The notes under the pieces: generated by a model | Database searches by the model: none | Seen by the model: the letters and a program-made list of their open reading frames with translations, nothing else | What the model was told of the DNA's origin: nothing | Shown here: piece by piece, positions 15,368 through 24,520 of the stretch | How positions within the stretch are numbered: the stretch's first letter is position 1 | Layout of the letters: every line of letters starts with the position of its first letter | Assembly: GCA_947369085.1 (NCBI GenBank) | Contig: CANBJR010000024.1 | Location: forward strand, 1-33,620 | DNA length: 33,620 nt | Direction: 5' to 3' | Source: an uncultured Clostridia bacterium | Lineage (GTDB): Bacteria > Bacillota > Clostridia > Oscillospirales > Acutalibacteraceae | Made by a program: the position numbers and the translations under genes

Positions 15368-16300
15368 ATGAACATATTTACATCGGTAATTTTTCAGATT
15401 GCCGTGCTTTTTTCATTTATCCTAATCGGTTTTATCCTTTGCAGGCTGAATTTGCTTCCCAGAGAAGCGTCAACAGTATTTTCAAGGCTTGAAAACAGAA
15501 TTCTTATGCCTGCCGTTGTAATCAATACTTTTCGTACTAACTGTACAATTGAGAACATCACCGAAAAGTGGGTTTTTATCGCTTACAGCGCCGCAATACT
15601 TGCGTTTTGCATTATTGTGGCTTTTATAGTCGGACGGTTTCTCGGAAAAACACCGTATCTTCAAAAAATCTATAGGTACTCAATTGCAGTTTCCAACTTT
15701 GGTTTTGTCGGTACGGCTATGGTTTCGGGAATTTACGGAGCAGACAGTATCGAGCTTTTTGACTATCTTATGTTTACGCTTCCGCTGAATATGTTTACCT
15801 ATTCAATTGGAATTGCGTGGCTGGTACCGAACAAAGGAAAGATTTTTTCGTTTAAAACATTTTTAAATCCGATTTTTGTTTCGCTGTTTATCGGTGCGGC
15901 ACTTGGTTTGCTTGCTTTGCCCAAAACCGAGATTGTAACCTCGGTGATTTCATCAGCGGCAAGCTGTATGTCGCCGATTGCAATGATTCTGACCGGCTTT
16001 GTAATAGGCGGCTACAGATTGCCTGAATTGTTCAGACAGTGGCAGACGTATGTTGTTGCCGCAATAAGGCTTGTTGCACTGCCTGCCGTTGTCGTCACTG
16101 TTTTAAAGCTGTTGAACACTCCTCAGGAAATAATTGTTGCAACGCTTTGCGCCCATGCAATGCCGCTCGGGCTGAATACTGTCATAATGCCGTCTGCGTA
16201 TGGCGAAAATCCCGAAACAGGTGCAAGTATGGCGCTTGTTTCGCAAATTTGCTCGGTGGTTACGATTCCTGCATTATTTTTTATTTTCGGTTACGCATAA
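15368..16300 (+). CDS. AEC (auxin efflux carrier) family transporter
   Basis: 310 residues from the ATG at 15368, preceded by AGGAGG; the frame extends upstream to 15326 without an SD. About ten membrane segments in two halves with a central soluble loop near 150-170. Family features include SNFGFVGTAMVSGIYG (about 113-128) and the C-terminal half's CAHAMPLGLNTVIMPSAYG (about 261-279). Bacterial AEC members export or import organic acids such as malate and malonate; the substrate here is unknown. The Rrf2 promoter begins directly after the stop, so the two genes are probably transcribed separately. Confidence 0.88.
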   Translation: MNIFTSVIFQIAVLFSFILIGFILCRLNLLPREASTVFSRLENRILMPAVVINTFRTNCTIENITEKWVFIAYSAAILAFCIIVAFIVGRFLGKTPYLQKIYRYSIAVSNFGFVGTAMVSGIYGADSIELFDYLMFTLPLNMFTYSIGIAWLVPNKGKIFSFKTFLNPIFVSLFIGAALGLLALPKTEIVTSVISSAASCMSPIAMILTGFVIGGYRLPELFRQWQTYVVAAIRLVALPAVVVTVLKLLNTPQEIIVATLCAHAMPLGLNTVIMPSAYGENPETGASMALVSQICSVVTIPALFFIFGYA

Positions 16301-16329
16301 TTGACAAAGGAAGAATATTGTGGTATCCT
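16301..16329 (+). promoter_or_regulatory. Promoter of the Rrf2 regulator
   Basis: TTGACA (16301-16306), 17-bp spacer, TATCCT (16324-16329), 37 bp before the start codon. Confidence 0.65.
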
Positions 16330-16366
16330 AAAATCATAGTATTTATGTATGAATTAGGGTGATAAC

Positions 16367-16792
16367 ATGAAAATTTCAACAAAGGGTCGCTACGCACTCA
16401 GACTTTTGGTAGATTTGGCTCAGAATGATAACGGAGAAAATATTTCGCTTAAAGAAATTGCAAAACGTCAGAGTTTGTCTTTAAAATACCTTGAACAAAT
16501 TGTTACCGTACTAGCAAAAGCAGGCTATGTTGTAAGCTCAAGAGGTGCAAACGGCGGTTATCGACTGACCCACAAGCCTGAGTACTATACTGTGGGAATG
16601 GTTTTACGACTTACCGAGGGCAGTCTTGCGCCTGTTTCGTGCATTGACAGTGATGCTAATACCTGCGAAAGAAGAGAAAGCTGTAGTACGCTGTTTGTGT
16701 GGGAAGAGCTTTACAAAGCTGTCTGCGGTGTGGTTGATAACATAACTGTTGCCGATATTGTTAATAGGGGTGCTGATAATTATATTATATAG
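16367..16792 (+). CDS. Rrf2-family transcription regulator (CymR/IscR-like)
   Basis: 141 residues. Winged HTH about 1-70 with MKISTKGRYALRLLVDLA and SLKYLEQI and wing SSRGANGGYRL. Three cysteines, Cys92, Cys100 and Cys106, resemble the IscR Fe-S ligands (92, 98, 104 in E. coli) but with spacing x7/x5 rather than x5/x5. The next genes are metY and cysK. In Bacillus the Rrf2 protein CymR represses sulfur-uptake and cysteine genes together with CysK as corepressor, so this is the likely role. Whether it binds Fe-S or works through CysK cannot be decided from sequence. Confidence 0.88.
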   Translation: MKISTKGRYALRLLVDLAQNDNGENISLKEIAKRQSLSLKYLEQIVTVLAKAGYVVSSRGANGGYRLTHKPEYYTVGMVLRLTEGSLAPVSCIDSDANTCERRESCSTLFVWEELYKAVCGVVDNITVADIVNRGADNYII

Positions 16793-16876
16793 TCCGAATT
16801 TGTGTCCTGATAAAAATTAATTGCTGAATTTGTATCATACAAAATATGGTAATAGTCTGAAAATTCAAGAAATATA

Positions 16877-16904
16877 TTGACAAATGTAAATAGTATGGTA
16901 TTAT
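16877..16904 (+). promoter_or_regulatory. Promoter of metY-cysK
   Basis: Consensus TTGACA (16877-16882), 16-bp spacer, TATTAT (16899-16904). The leader to metY is then about 170 nt, long for a simple operon. Confidence 0.7.
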
Positions 16905-16949
16905 ATAGGAACGGAATAAGACCTACTAATGCAATAGGAAATATAGGAA
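16905..16949 (+). promoter_or_regulatory. Three ATAGGAA repeats, candidate operator
   Basis: ATAGGAA occurs at 16905-16911, 16934-16940 and 16943-16949, from the -10 element through the start of the leader. Binding here would block initiation or early elongation. The neighbouring Rrf2 regulator is the obvious candidate; its true motif was not available for comparison. Confidence 0.4.
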
Positions 16950-16959
16950 TGATGTTTTT

Positions 16960-17004
16960 ATGAGGACTTCTATAGTTCAATGTTGTTTTGATACCCGAAT
17001 GTGA
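16960..17004 (+). CDS. Possible 14-codon leader peptide with tandem Cys codons
   Basis: ATG at 16960 opens a frame MRTSIVQCCFDTRM ending at TGA 17002-17004, inside the metY leader. AGGA lies about 11 nt upstream, a weak site. Two adjacent ATGs (16949, 16952) could compete. Tandem Cys codons before cysteine/methionine genes would suit attenuation by charged tRNA-Cys. A short hairpin (TTTGG/CCAAA, 17007-17020) follows. Confidence 0.3.
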   Translation: MRTSIVQCCFDTRM

Positions 17005-17081
17005 TGTTTGGAAAGCCAAAATTTTCAAAGCATTAAAATATCTTGCAAAGCTATCAAAATAACATTGAAAAGAGGATTATA

Positions 17082-18377
17082 ATGAGCACATTAAAAGAAA
17101 GAAAATTACACTTTGAAACAATTCAGCTTCATGCAGGTCAGGAACAGCCCGACCCGACAACAGACGCAAGGGCGGTTCCGATTTATGCAACAACTTCTTA
17201 CGTTTTTCACAACAGCGGTGATGCCGCAGACCGATTCGCTTTAAAGTCGGCAGGCAACATCTACGGCAGACTGACAAATCCCACGCAGGACATTTTTGAG
17301 CAGAGAATTGCGGCTTTGGAAGGCGGTTCGGCGGCTCTGGCGGTTTCTTCGGGTGCGGCGGCTGTTACATACACAATTCAGGCGCTTGCAAAAGCAGGCG
17401 ATAATATAGTAGCGGCAAAGACCATCTATGGCGGTTCGTATAATTTGTTTGAACATACACTGCCTGTATACGGCATTACAACAACCTTTGTTGACCCCGA
17501 CGAGGAAGGCGCATTTGAAAGCGCAATTGACGAGAACACAAAGGCTGTTTACATTGAATCCCTCGGCAACCCGAATTCAAACATTATTGACTTTGAAAAG
17601 GTTGCAAGGATTGCACATTCACACAATATTCCGCTTGTTGTTGACAGCACATTTGCTACTCCTTATCTTTTAAGACCGTTTGAATTCGGCGCTGACATCG
17701 TAATTCATTCTGCTACAAAATTTATCGGCGGTCACGGCACTGCAATCGGCGGAGTAATTGTTGAAAGCGGAAATTTTGACTGGAAAGCATCAAACAAGTT
17801 TCCGCAGTTTTCAAAGCCGAACTTATCCTACCACGGAGCAGTGTTCACAGATGCAGCTCCCAAAGCGGCGTTTGTTACATACATTCGTGCTACGCTGCTT
17901 CGTGACACGGGCGCAACGCTTTCGCCTTTCCACGCATTCATATTTTTGCAGGGACTTGAAACTCTGTCGCTAAGAGTTGAACGCCACGTTGAAAACGCGC
18001 TAAAGGTTGTTGATTTTCTTAAGTCACATCCCAAGGTGGAAAGCGTAAATCATCCGTCGCTTGCTGACAGCAAATATAATGAGCTTTACAAAAAGTATTT
18101 TAAAAGAGGTGCAGGTTCAATCTTCACCTTTGAAATAAAAGGCGATGCCGAGAAAGCCAAGAAGTTTATTGACAATCTACAGGTATTTTCACTTCTTGCA
18201 AATGTTGCAGACGTAAAATCGCTTGCAATTCACCCTGCGTCAACTACTCACTCACAGCTTAACGAAACCGAACTTGCGGATCAGGGTATCAAACCGAACA
18301 CAATCAGACTTTCTATCGGCACAGAGAATATTGACGATATTATTTATGACCTTCAGGAAGCATTTGATTCAATTTAA
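17082..18377 (+). CDS. metY: O-acetylhomoserine aminocarboxypropyltransferase (O-acetylhomoserine sulfhydrylase)
   Basis: 431 residues from the ATG at 17082 (SD AGAGGA); the longer in-frame start at 17043 has none. A Cys/Met-metabolism PLP enzyme: YGRLTNPT (about 61-68), [13 protein letters not shown] (about 187-199) and the PLP lysine Lys213 in [12 protein letters not shown]. The length of about 430 and the internal segment [15 protein letters not shown] are typical of MetY rather than the shorter MetB/MetC. It makes homocysteine from O-acetylhomoserine and sulfide in the cytoplasm. It is in one transcript with cysK (28 bp gap). Confidence 0.93.
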   Translation: MSTLKERKLHFETIQLHAGQEQPDPTTDARAVPIYATTSYVFHNSGDAADRFALKSAGNIYGRLTNPTQDIFEQRIAALEGGSAALAVSSGAAAVTYTIQALAKAGDNIVAAKTIYGGSYNLFEHTLPVYGITTTFVDPDEEGAFESAIDENTKAVYIESLGNPNSNIIDFEKVARIAHSHNIPLVVDSTFATPYLLRPFEFGADIVIHSATKFIGGHGTAIGGVIVESGNFDWKASNKFPQFSKPNLSYHGAVFTDAAPKAAFVTYIRATLLRDTGATLSPFHAFIFLQGLETLSLRVERHVENALKVVDFLKSHPKVESVNHPSLADSKYNELYKKYFKRGAGSIFTFEIKGDAEKAKKFIDNLQVFSLLANVADVKSLAIHPASTTHSQLNETELADQGIKPNTIRLSIGTENIDDIIYDLQEAFDSI

Positions 18378-18405
18378 TTTTATTTATTTTGAAAGGATGA
18401 AAGCT

Positions 18406-19335
18406 ATGTCAAAGGTATACAAAAGCGTTACGGAGCTTATTGGAAGAACACCGCTTATGGAGCTTAAAAACATTGAAAAGGAAAATTCTCTGAATGCAAC
18501 AGTTGTTGCAAAGCTTGAGTATTTCAACCCCGCAGGCAGTGTTAAGGACAGAGTTGCAAAGGTGATGATTGAAGATGCGGAGGCAAAGGGAATTTTAAAA
18601 GATGGCGCAACAATTATTGAGCCTACTTCAGGCAATACGGGAATAGGTATTGCTTCGGTTGCAACTGCAAAGGGTTACAAGACGATTCTTACAATGCCTG
18701 AAACGATGAGCGTGGAAAGAAGAAATCTGCTCAAGGCATACGGAGCAGAAATTGTTCTTACAGACGGAAGCAAGGGAATGAGCGGTGCAATTGCAAAGGC
18801 TGACGAGCTGAAAAATGAAATTGACGGCGCAGTTATTCTCGGTCAGTTTGTAAATCCTGCAAATCCCATGGCTCATTTCAATACAACAGGCCCCGAAATC
18901 TGGGAAGATACAGACGGCAAGGTTGACATTTTTGTAGCAGGAGTCGGTACGGGCGGTACATTGAGCGGTACGGGCAAGTATTTAAAAACACAGAATCCTA
19001 ATGTAAAAGTTGTTGCGGTAGAACCTGAAACCTCTCCCGTGCTCTCGGAAGGTCACGGCGGCCCGCATAAAATTCAGGGTATAGGCGCAGGCTTTGTGCC
19101 CGAAACTCTTGATACGCAGTTGTATGACGAAATTGTAAAGGTTCCCAACGAAGCGGCGTTAGAAACTGCAAACATAATCGCAAAGGCAGAGGGAATTCTT
19201 GTGGGTATTTCTTCGGGTGCGGCTCTTTGGGCAGCGTTACAGCTTGCACAGCGCCCTGAAAATGCAGGCAAAACAATTGTTGCAATTTTCCCCGACACGG
19301 GCGAGCGTTACCTTTCAACAGGAATTTTTAATTAA
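18406..19335 (+). CDS. cysK: Cysteine synthase (O-acetylserine sulfhydrylase)
   Basis: 309 residues from the ATG at 18406, with AAAGGA 8-9 nt upstream. A frame running 183 bp further upstream overlaps metY and has no ribosome-binding site. Contains the PLP lysine Lys47 (NPAGSVKDR), the substrate loop TSGNTGIG (about 74-81), the phosphate-binding [15 protein letters not shown] and the C-terminal [10 protein letters not shown]. It forms cysteine from O-acetylserine and sulfide. With an Rrf2 regulator upstream it may also act as a CymR-type corepressor, as known in Bacillus. A strong terminator follows. Confidence 0.95.
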   Translation: MSKVYKSVTELIGRTPLMELKNIEKENSLNATVVAKLEYFNPAGSVKDRVAKVMIEDAEAKGILKDGATIIEPTSGNTGIGIASVATAKGYKTILTMPETMSVERRNLLKAYGAEIVLTDGSKGMSGAIAKADELKNEIDGAVILGQFVNPANPMAHFNTTGPEIWEDTDGKVDIFVAGVGTGGTLSGTGKYLKTQNPNVKVVAVEPETSPVLSEGHGGPHKIQGIGAGFVPETLDTQLYDEIVKVPNEAALETANIIAKAEGILVGISSGAALWAALQLAQRPENAGKTIVAIFPDTGERYLSTGIFN

Positions 19336-19376
19336 ATACCGATAAAAACTACAGACAGAAAATATATTGATATAAT

Positions 19377-19422
19377 AAGCTGTTTCGACATACGGTAACC
19401 GTTTTGTCGGAACAGCTTTTGA
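19377..19422 (+). terminator. Intrinsic terminator of metY-cysK
   Basis: 14-bp stem 19377-19390 with 19405-19418 (one T-G pair). The loop contains a second small palindrome (ACGGTAACCGT). A T-rich tract follows. Confidence 0.88.
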
Positions 19423-19533
19423 TTTAGGAAAATTGTTTGCCAAAATTCGATTAAAATATTGCAATATGTCCCAAGATAAAATATAATGAAATAAATGAGA
19501 TATTGATTTAATAATGAAATTTTGATGGTGGAT

Positions 19534-19983
19534 ATGGTTAAAATCGAACTTGGCAAAGAATGTGATATTGATATTTGGATGTATCTTGTAAATAAAGTAA
19601 AAGAAAACTTTCCGGGACTTGAAACAGAAGAAGCTTTGTATGAACACAGAAATACTGTTTTAGATTTTATGAGAAAGAAATCTGCAATATGTGCAAAAAA
19701 TGAGGATAAGCTTGTTGGTATACTGTTGTTTTCAAAAGATAAAAATTTACTATGTTTTTTAGCTGTTGATCCTGAATATCGCAGACAGCATATTGCTGAA
19801 AAAATGGTATCATATATGCTCACATTTATGAACTCTCACAAAGAGATTGCCGTTACAACATACCGAGATGGCGTGCCGGAAGGAGTAGCTGCAAGAGCGT
19901 TTTACAAACGGTTAGGCTTCGTTGAGGGAAAACTGACAGAAGAGTTTGGAAGTCTTGTACAGGAATTTATATTAAAAATATAG
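19534..19983 (+). CDS. GNAT-family N-acetyltransferase
   Basis: About 149 residues from the ATG at 19534; ATG 19525 and TTG 19522 are alternatives, and none has a good SD, so the start is uncertain. Motif A FLAVDPEYRRQHIAEKMV (about 75-92) contains the acetyl-CoA-binding R-R-x-H-I-A variant of RxxGxA, and ARAFYKRLGFVEG (about 128-140) is motif B. The substrate is not predictable. It stands alone between the cysK terminator and the MoxR operon. Confidence 0.85.
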   Translation: MVKIELGKECDIDIWMYLVNKVKENFPGLETEEALYEHRNTVLDFMRKKSAICAKNEDKLVGILLFSKDKNLLCFLAVDPEYRRQHIAEKMVSYMLTFMNSHKEIAVTTYRDGVPEGVAARAFYKRLGFVEGKLTEEFGSLVQEFILKI

Positions 19984-20067
19984 AATTATGTGTCTTACAA
20001 AATCAACTAAAAATAATGGTTATTATATCGAAAATAAAAATACTTTAAAAATGGTGAAATATAAGTT

Positions 20068-20994
20068 ATGAACAATTTTCAATTAATAGTAAATGAAGTA
20101 AAAAAAGCGGTAAACGGCAAAGACAGGGCAATTGTAACCTCTTTGCTTGCAATTCTTGCTAACGGAAACATTCTGATTGAGGATATTCCCGGCGTAGGCA
20201 AAACTACAATGGCGGTTGCATTTTCAAAGGCTCTCGGTCTTAGGTACAACCGTGTGCAGTTTACTCCTGATACTCTGCCGTCGGATATTACGGGTTTTGC
20301 CATATACAATAAGGACAGCGGAAAAATTACCTTTAACAAGGGCGCAATATTCTGTAACCTTTTCTTGGCGGACGAGCTTAACAGAACCTCAAGCCGTACG
20401 CAGGCGGCTTTGCTTGAAGCAATGGAGGAACAGCAGGTGACAGTTGAGGGACATTCCTATCCGCTTGAACGTCCGTTTTCGGTTATTGCAACTCAGAATC
20501 CCGCCGGTGCGTCGGGAACTCAGCTTTTGCCCGATTCGCAGACCGACCGCTTTATGGTAAGAATTTCTATGGGTTATCCCGACAATGAATCGGAGTGTAA
20601 AATGCTGTTAAACCGCAGTCGTAAAAATCCGCTTGATGATGTAAAATGCGTTGTGACGAGAGAACAGCTTGTTGAAATACAGAACAGCGTAAAAGAAGTT
20701 TTTGTTAAAAAAGAAATTGCAGAATATATAGTTGCTCTTGTTTCGGCAACGAGAAACAGCAGCTTGATTCAAAGAGGAGCAAGCCCGAGGGCGACGCTGT
20801 CGCTTACCGATATGGCAAAAGCGACTGCATATGCCACAGGCAAGGATTTCGTGGCGCCTAATGATATTCAGAATGTATTTTTGTCAACACTAAGCCACAG
20901 AATTATTTTAAGCTCCGAGTCGATTTCAAGGCGTCTTAACAGTGAACAGGTGTTAAAGCATATTCTGTCAAAGGTAAAAGCGCCGAGGATTTAG
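20068..20994 (+). CDS. MoxR-family AAA+ ATPase
   Basis: 308 residues. Walker A DIPGVGKTT (39-47), Walker B CNLFLADELNR (about 96-106), sensor 1 FSVIATQNP and the arginine-finger region typical of MoxR. A C-terminal lid carries RGASPRATLSLTDMAKA. MoxR ATPases act as chaperones that assemble or activate partner proteins. The next two genes (DUF58 and transglutaminase) form the well-known moxR/DUF58/TgpA triad. SD GGTGA 11 nt upstream is weak; the stop is 2 bp before the next ATG. Confidence 0.93.
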   Translation: MNNFQLIVNEVKKAVNGKDRAIVTSLLAILANGNILIEDIPGVGKTTMAVAFSKALGLRYNRVQFTPDTLPSDITGFAIYNKDSGKITFNKGAIFCNLFLADELNRTSSRTQAALLEAMEEQQVTVEGHSYPLERPFSVIATQNPAGASGTQLLPDSQTDRFMVRISMGYPDNESECKMLLNRSRKNPLDDVKCVVTREQLVEIQNSVKEVFVKKEIAEYIVALVSATRNSSLIQRGASPRATLSLTDMAKATAYATGKDFVAPNDIQNVFLSTLSHRIILSSESISRRLNSEQVLKHILSKVKAPRI

Positions 20995-20996
20995 TT

Positions 20997-21962
20997 ATGA
21001 TTAAAAATATTGCAGTATGGTTTCTGCTGTTATTTTCTGCCTTTGTTTTCAACATATTTTATTACGGCTGGTTTTCGTGGTTTTTGCTTGTTTTAACAGT
21101 TGCAATTCCGTTTGTATCGCTTATAGTCAGCCTGCCTTTTATGATTAGCAGTGCAGTAAACAGTATTCTTGTTTTTACCCATGAAAGCGTAAAAATCGGC
21201 GATGATTTTTATATCGGTGTTACGGGCAAAAAGGGAAGAATGATATTTTGTCCGCGCATTAAAATCAAGCTCATTATAAAAAATGATTTTTGCGGACAAA
21301 ATGAAAAACAGAAAATTCTATATTCGGGTACATTGAAAAAACCGTTTTACAAAAAATATAACAGGTTTGCAAAACACTGCGGATGTGTAACTATTACGGC
21401 TAAATATGCAAAAATTTACGATTTGACGGGGATTTTCTTTATACCAATAAAAATAAATTCCTGTGTCAGTTGTGACATAATGCCAAAGGGAAGAAAACCC
21501 TCTGTTTTACCCGACAGCAGTAAAATTTCTGTGTTGGGTTACAAACCGAAAAACGGCGGTTTTTCCGACTATTACGAATTAAGGCAGTACCAAAGCGGTG
21601 ACAGTCTTAAAAATATACACTGGAAGCTATCGTCAAAATACGATGATTTAATTGTGCGTGAGCCGAGTACTCCAATTTACAGGCAGTTTTATGTAAGACT
21701 GTTATTTACTCAGAATGCCGAAACAAACGACGGTATTCTGGCTCGGTTTGTGTATGTGTGTAATTACCTTAATAAAAATGGTGCGCCCTGCCTTGTGTTT
21801 AATAACGACAGAGAGATTTCATCAATTTCCGATTCCTCAGAGCTGAAAGATTTTATCAGGGCATTATACAGAAACCACCCTTATAACACTTACTTTGCCG
21901 ATACAGCTCCTTCGCTTGTTTATGCAATTGCAGAGGATTTTGAGGAGGTGAGCGAAGTATGA
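20997..21962 (+). CDS. DUF58 domain membrane protein
   Basis: 321 residues. Two N-terminal TM segments (about 5-22 and 27-52), a beta-rich outside or cytosolic region, then the DUF58 signature near 180-225: GFSDYYELRQYQSGDSLKNIHWKL followed by DDLIVREP. The DUF58 fold is related to von Willebrand A domains. It is overlapped 4 bp by the next gene (ATGA) and is a standard MoxR partner. The exact function is unknown. Confidence 0.88.
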   Translation: MIKNIAVWFLLLFSAFVFNIFYYGWFSWFLLVLTVAIPFVSLIVSLPFMISSAVNSILVFTHESVKIGDDFYIGVTGKKGRMIFCPRIKIKLIIKNDFCGQNEKQKILYSGTLKKPFYKKYNRFAKHCGCVTITAKYAKIYDLTGIFFIPIKINSCVSCDIMPKGRKPSVLPDSSKISVLGYKPKNGGFSDYYELRQYQSGDSLKNIHWKLSSKYDDLIVREPSTPIYRQFYVRLLFTQNAETNDGILARFVYVCNYLNKNGAPCLVFNNDREISSISDSSELKDFIRALYRNHPYNTYFADTAPSLVYAIAEDFEEVSEV

Positions 21963-24157
21963 AAAACAAAACCGAATTTTTTGTAAGCTCAGCAGTTTCG
22001 CTGCTGCTTGTTCTTACCTTAATTTGGTGCTTTTCGTCATCGTTTTCTGTTTCTGCCTCACCTTTTATTGTAATAACGTCAAGTTTGATTTTTACCTCGT
22101 ATTTTGCGCTTCTTGCAAAGCTTGTTAAGCGAAAATCAACCTTTCTGTTGTGTCATCTTGTAACGGCGGCGGTGTTTGTTTTTACTGTGCTGTTTTCACT
22201 TGAAGTACTTTTGTCGCAGATAAATTATGCAGTAAACAGCGTGCTTGCAATTTACTCTAATTATTTGCCTTGTCCGTATGCAGTAGATTTTTCTTCAATG
22301 AATGCAGACAGCGCAGACTATTTGTTTGTACTGCTTTCGTTTTTACTAAATGCGGCTTTTGTAAATTCTCTTGTGCGGATAAGAAAGATTTTTCCGATAA
22401 TTATGTTGTCGGTGCTCGTGCTTGTACCTTGCTTTATTATTGTTGACACGTTACCTCCGATTTTTCCGCTTGTAGTTGCAGTTTCACTGCTTTTTGCGCT
22501 GTATATAACATCGTTTGTGCGCAGAAAAAATCCTTCTCAGAGCGGGGTAGTTATGTTGAGCGCAACTGCCGTTATTTTGGGTGTATCAATAATTATCTGC
22601 TGTATATTTCCTGTGGAGAATTATAAAAGATATGAATGGCAGGATAATTTGCAGCATTCAGCTGAGAAAATAACGGGCTTAAAGGGAGGACAAAATTCTG
22701 ATTCTGCAATTTCCTCTGTTGGTAATTTGATAACCGATACGCAGGACCTTTCACACCTTGGTAAGCTTGAGCAAGAGGGAAAGAAGGTTATGAGAATTCT
22801 GACCGACAAGGGCGGAATTATGTACCTTAAAGGTGTTTCATATGCAAATTATTCTGATAACAAATGGACGACTATTACCGAAGAACAGGACAATTTGCGT
22901 CCGAAAGACTACGACTCATTTACGATGGCTAAGAACGGTTCTGAAACTTCATCGTCACTAAGCATCATTACCGAAAACAAAGAAAAGATTATTTATACAC
23001 CGTACTTTACAAAGAAAATTCCGACAGATTTTGAAATTGTCAGCGATGTGCTTGTAAAAAATAATTCCGGATATATTTCATATGATTTGGATTACACGCC
23101 GTATTCCGAAGATGAGGTTTATTATTCAAGTGTCAGTTCGTCGTATTATGATTACAAAGATTTTGTTTATGAAACTTACACTCAGCTTCACGAAAAAATA
23201 CGAGAAAAGCTGATTGAAATCGGTGAACAGAATGGAATATATATTCCACGTTCAGGCGGAGATGAAAATGATGACGGTAATTTATACGGCTATAAAACGA
23301 ATGAGCAGTATGCTCAACTTGTAAAGGACTTTGTTTCTTCCGTAGGTTACTATTCTCTTGATGTTGAAATTATGCCTGAGGGAGAGGACTTTCCTGTTTG
23401 GTTTCTTACAAAGGCAAAGTCGGGCTACTGCGTTCACTATGCGGCGGCTGCAGCGGCAATGCTCAGAGCCTACGGTGTTCCTACAAGGTATGTAAGCGGT
23501 TACTGCGTAAGTGCAAATTCAAACGAGTGGACAATAGTCTCTTCAGATAATGCTCACGCTTGGGTTGAATATTTTGATGATAAAATGGGTTGTTGGATTC
23601 CGCTTGATGCCACACCTGCTTCTTTTGTGCCGGCACAATATAATTCGGCTACAGAAGAAACAAAAACAACGCAGAATAATACTCAAGCTGAAACCGAGCC
23701 TACAACAATCGCTCCATCATCAACAACAGCACCTCAAGAAGCTTCTGAAACTCCTTTAGTAATAAACAATAATCAAAATAAAGGAAATAAAAGTTTTGGA
23801 GCAATTAATTTTGTTTTGTCTGTGATAATCATACTATTATTCCTTGCGGCAGTTGTGTTAATCAGGCGTAAAATTCTGCTTGCAATCCGAAGTAATCGTT
23901 TTTCAAAAGGCAGTAATAACAGCCGTGCAGTATATATTTATCGGCACATTGTTTCACTCGGCGGATTTTCAAATAATGTAATTCCCGATGAAATAAAAGA
24001 AATTGCGCTGAAAGCGAGGTTTAGCAGTCATATGGTAAGTACAGAGGAGCTTAAAATTCTTATCTCATATCACGATGATGCTGAAAAAGAGCTTTTGCGC
24101 AACAGCTCAAAATTAAAAAAACTATATTATAAATTCGTTCTTGTTCTAACTAAATAA
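21959..24157 (+). CDS. TgpA-like membrane transglutaminase/protease-fold protein
   Basis: 732 residues. Five or more TM segments in the first 215 residues, then a large outside domain with a transglutaminase core. The catalytic triad is visible: Cys491 (SGYCVHYAAAAAAML), His533 (NAHAWVEYF) and Asp550 (WIPLDATPA). A Thr/Gln/Glu-rich linker (about 562-605) precedes another TM (about 617-637) and a cytoplasmic C-terminal domain (DUF4129-like position). In the family such proteins accompany MoxR and DUF58 and probably act on cell-surface proteins. It is the last gene of the operon, followed by a terminator. Confidence 0.9.
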   Translation: MKNKTEFFVSSAVSLLLVLTLIWCFSSSFSVSASPFIVITSSLIFTSYFALLAKLVKRKSTFLLCHLVTAAVFVFTVLFSLEVLLSQINYAVNSVLAIYSNYLPCPYAVDFSSMNADSADYLFVLLSFLLNAAFVNSLVRIRKIFPIIMLSVLVLVPCFIIVDTLPPIFPLVVAVSLLFALYITSFVRRKNPSQSGVVMLSATAVILGVSIIICCIFPVENYKRYEWQDNLQHSAEKITGLKGGQNSDSAISSVGNLITDTQDLSHLGKLEQEGKKVMRILTDKGGIMYLKGVSYANYSDNKWTTITEEQDNLRPKDYDSFTMAKNGSETSSSLSIITENKEKIIYTPYFTKKIPTDFEIVSDVLVKNNSGYISYDLDYTPYSEDEVYYSSVSSSYYDYKDFVYETYTQLHEKIREKLIEIGEQNGIYIPRSGGDENDDGNLYGYKTNEQYAQLVKDFVSSVGYYSLDVEIMPEGEDFPVWFLTKAKSGYCVHYAAAAAAMLRAYGVPTRYVSGYCVSANSNEWTIVSSDNAHAWVEYFDDKMGCWIPLDATPASFVPAQYNSATEETKTTQNNTQAETEPTTIAPSSTTAPQEASETPLVINNNQNKGNKSFGAINFVLSVIIILLFLAAVVLIRRKILLAIRSNRFSKGSNNSRAVYIYRHIVSLGGFSNNVIPDEIKEIALKARFSSHMVSTEELKILISYHDDAEKELLRNSSKLKKLYYKFVLVLTK

Positions 24158-24160
24158 AAC

Positions 24161-24209
24161 AGGACTGCACAATGTACGGTAAGATTACTGTACTTGTGCA
24201 GTCCTTTTG
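24161..24209. terminator. Bidirectional terminator between MoxR operon and sigma-like operon
   Basis: Perfect 12-bp stem (24161-24172 with 24194-24205) with T-rich DNA on the right and A-rich on the left. It lies between convergent genes. Confidence 0.85.
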
Positions 24210-24220
24210 TTTGTACTGCG

Positions 24221-24520
24221 TCAGCTTGCGTAATATGACGCTATGTTTTGCAGTTTTCTGCGTGCAGATGAAATATGTCTTGAAACTGTTGAGGCATTAA
24301 GTCCAAGCTCAAACGCAATTTCCTTTTGCTTTTTATCGTTAAGATAGTGCTCGGTCAGGCATAATCTCTGCATATCGGTAAGCTCTGTTATGATTGCTTT
24401 TGAAATAATTTCTTTCATTTTTTGTCTGCTTTCAGTATTAGTTGTGCCGTCCGGGTTGTAAGCAGAAAAAAGAATCTTGTTTGTGTTCTCGTGTGTAAAA
24501 TGAATAATTTTAGTTTTCAT
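24221..24520 (-). CDS. Small sigma-70 region-4-like DNA-binding protein
   Basis: 99 residues. The C-terminal part, about 45-95, is a sigma region 4 HTH: LTDMQRLCLTEHYLNDKKQKEIA, then turn and recognition helix ELGLNASTVSRHISSARRKL. Region 2 (core binding and -10 recognition) is absent, so it is not a full sigma factor; such proteins are common in mobile elements and phage-like operons. The start is fixed by TAATG overlap with the preceding gene. Promoter, SOS-like box and structured leader lie upstream of the pair. Confidence 0.75.
   Translation of the reverse strand: MKTKIIHFTHENTNKILFSAYNPDGTTNTESRQKMKEIISKAIITELTDMQRLCLTEHYLNDKKQKEIAFELGLNASTVSRHISSARRKLQNIASYYAS

Noticed and set aside
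16780..17028. Minus-strand 82-codon frame with a hydrophobic centre
   Set aside because: It lies on the metY promoter and leader, has no SD and ends on the Rrf2 gene's tail.
16793..17081. SAM (S-box) riboswitch or T-box in front of metY
   Set aside because: The conserved S-box core and the T-box TGGNACCGCG sequence were not found.
17428..17673. Plus-strand 81-codon frame within metY
   Set aside because: Alternative frame inside a well-supported enzyme gene.
19377..19422. 0A box (TTCGACA) at 19384-19390
   Set aside because: It is part of the cysK terminator stem; a heptamer match is expected by chance.
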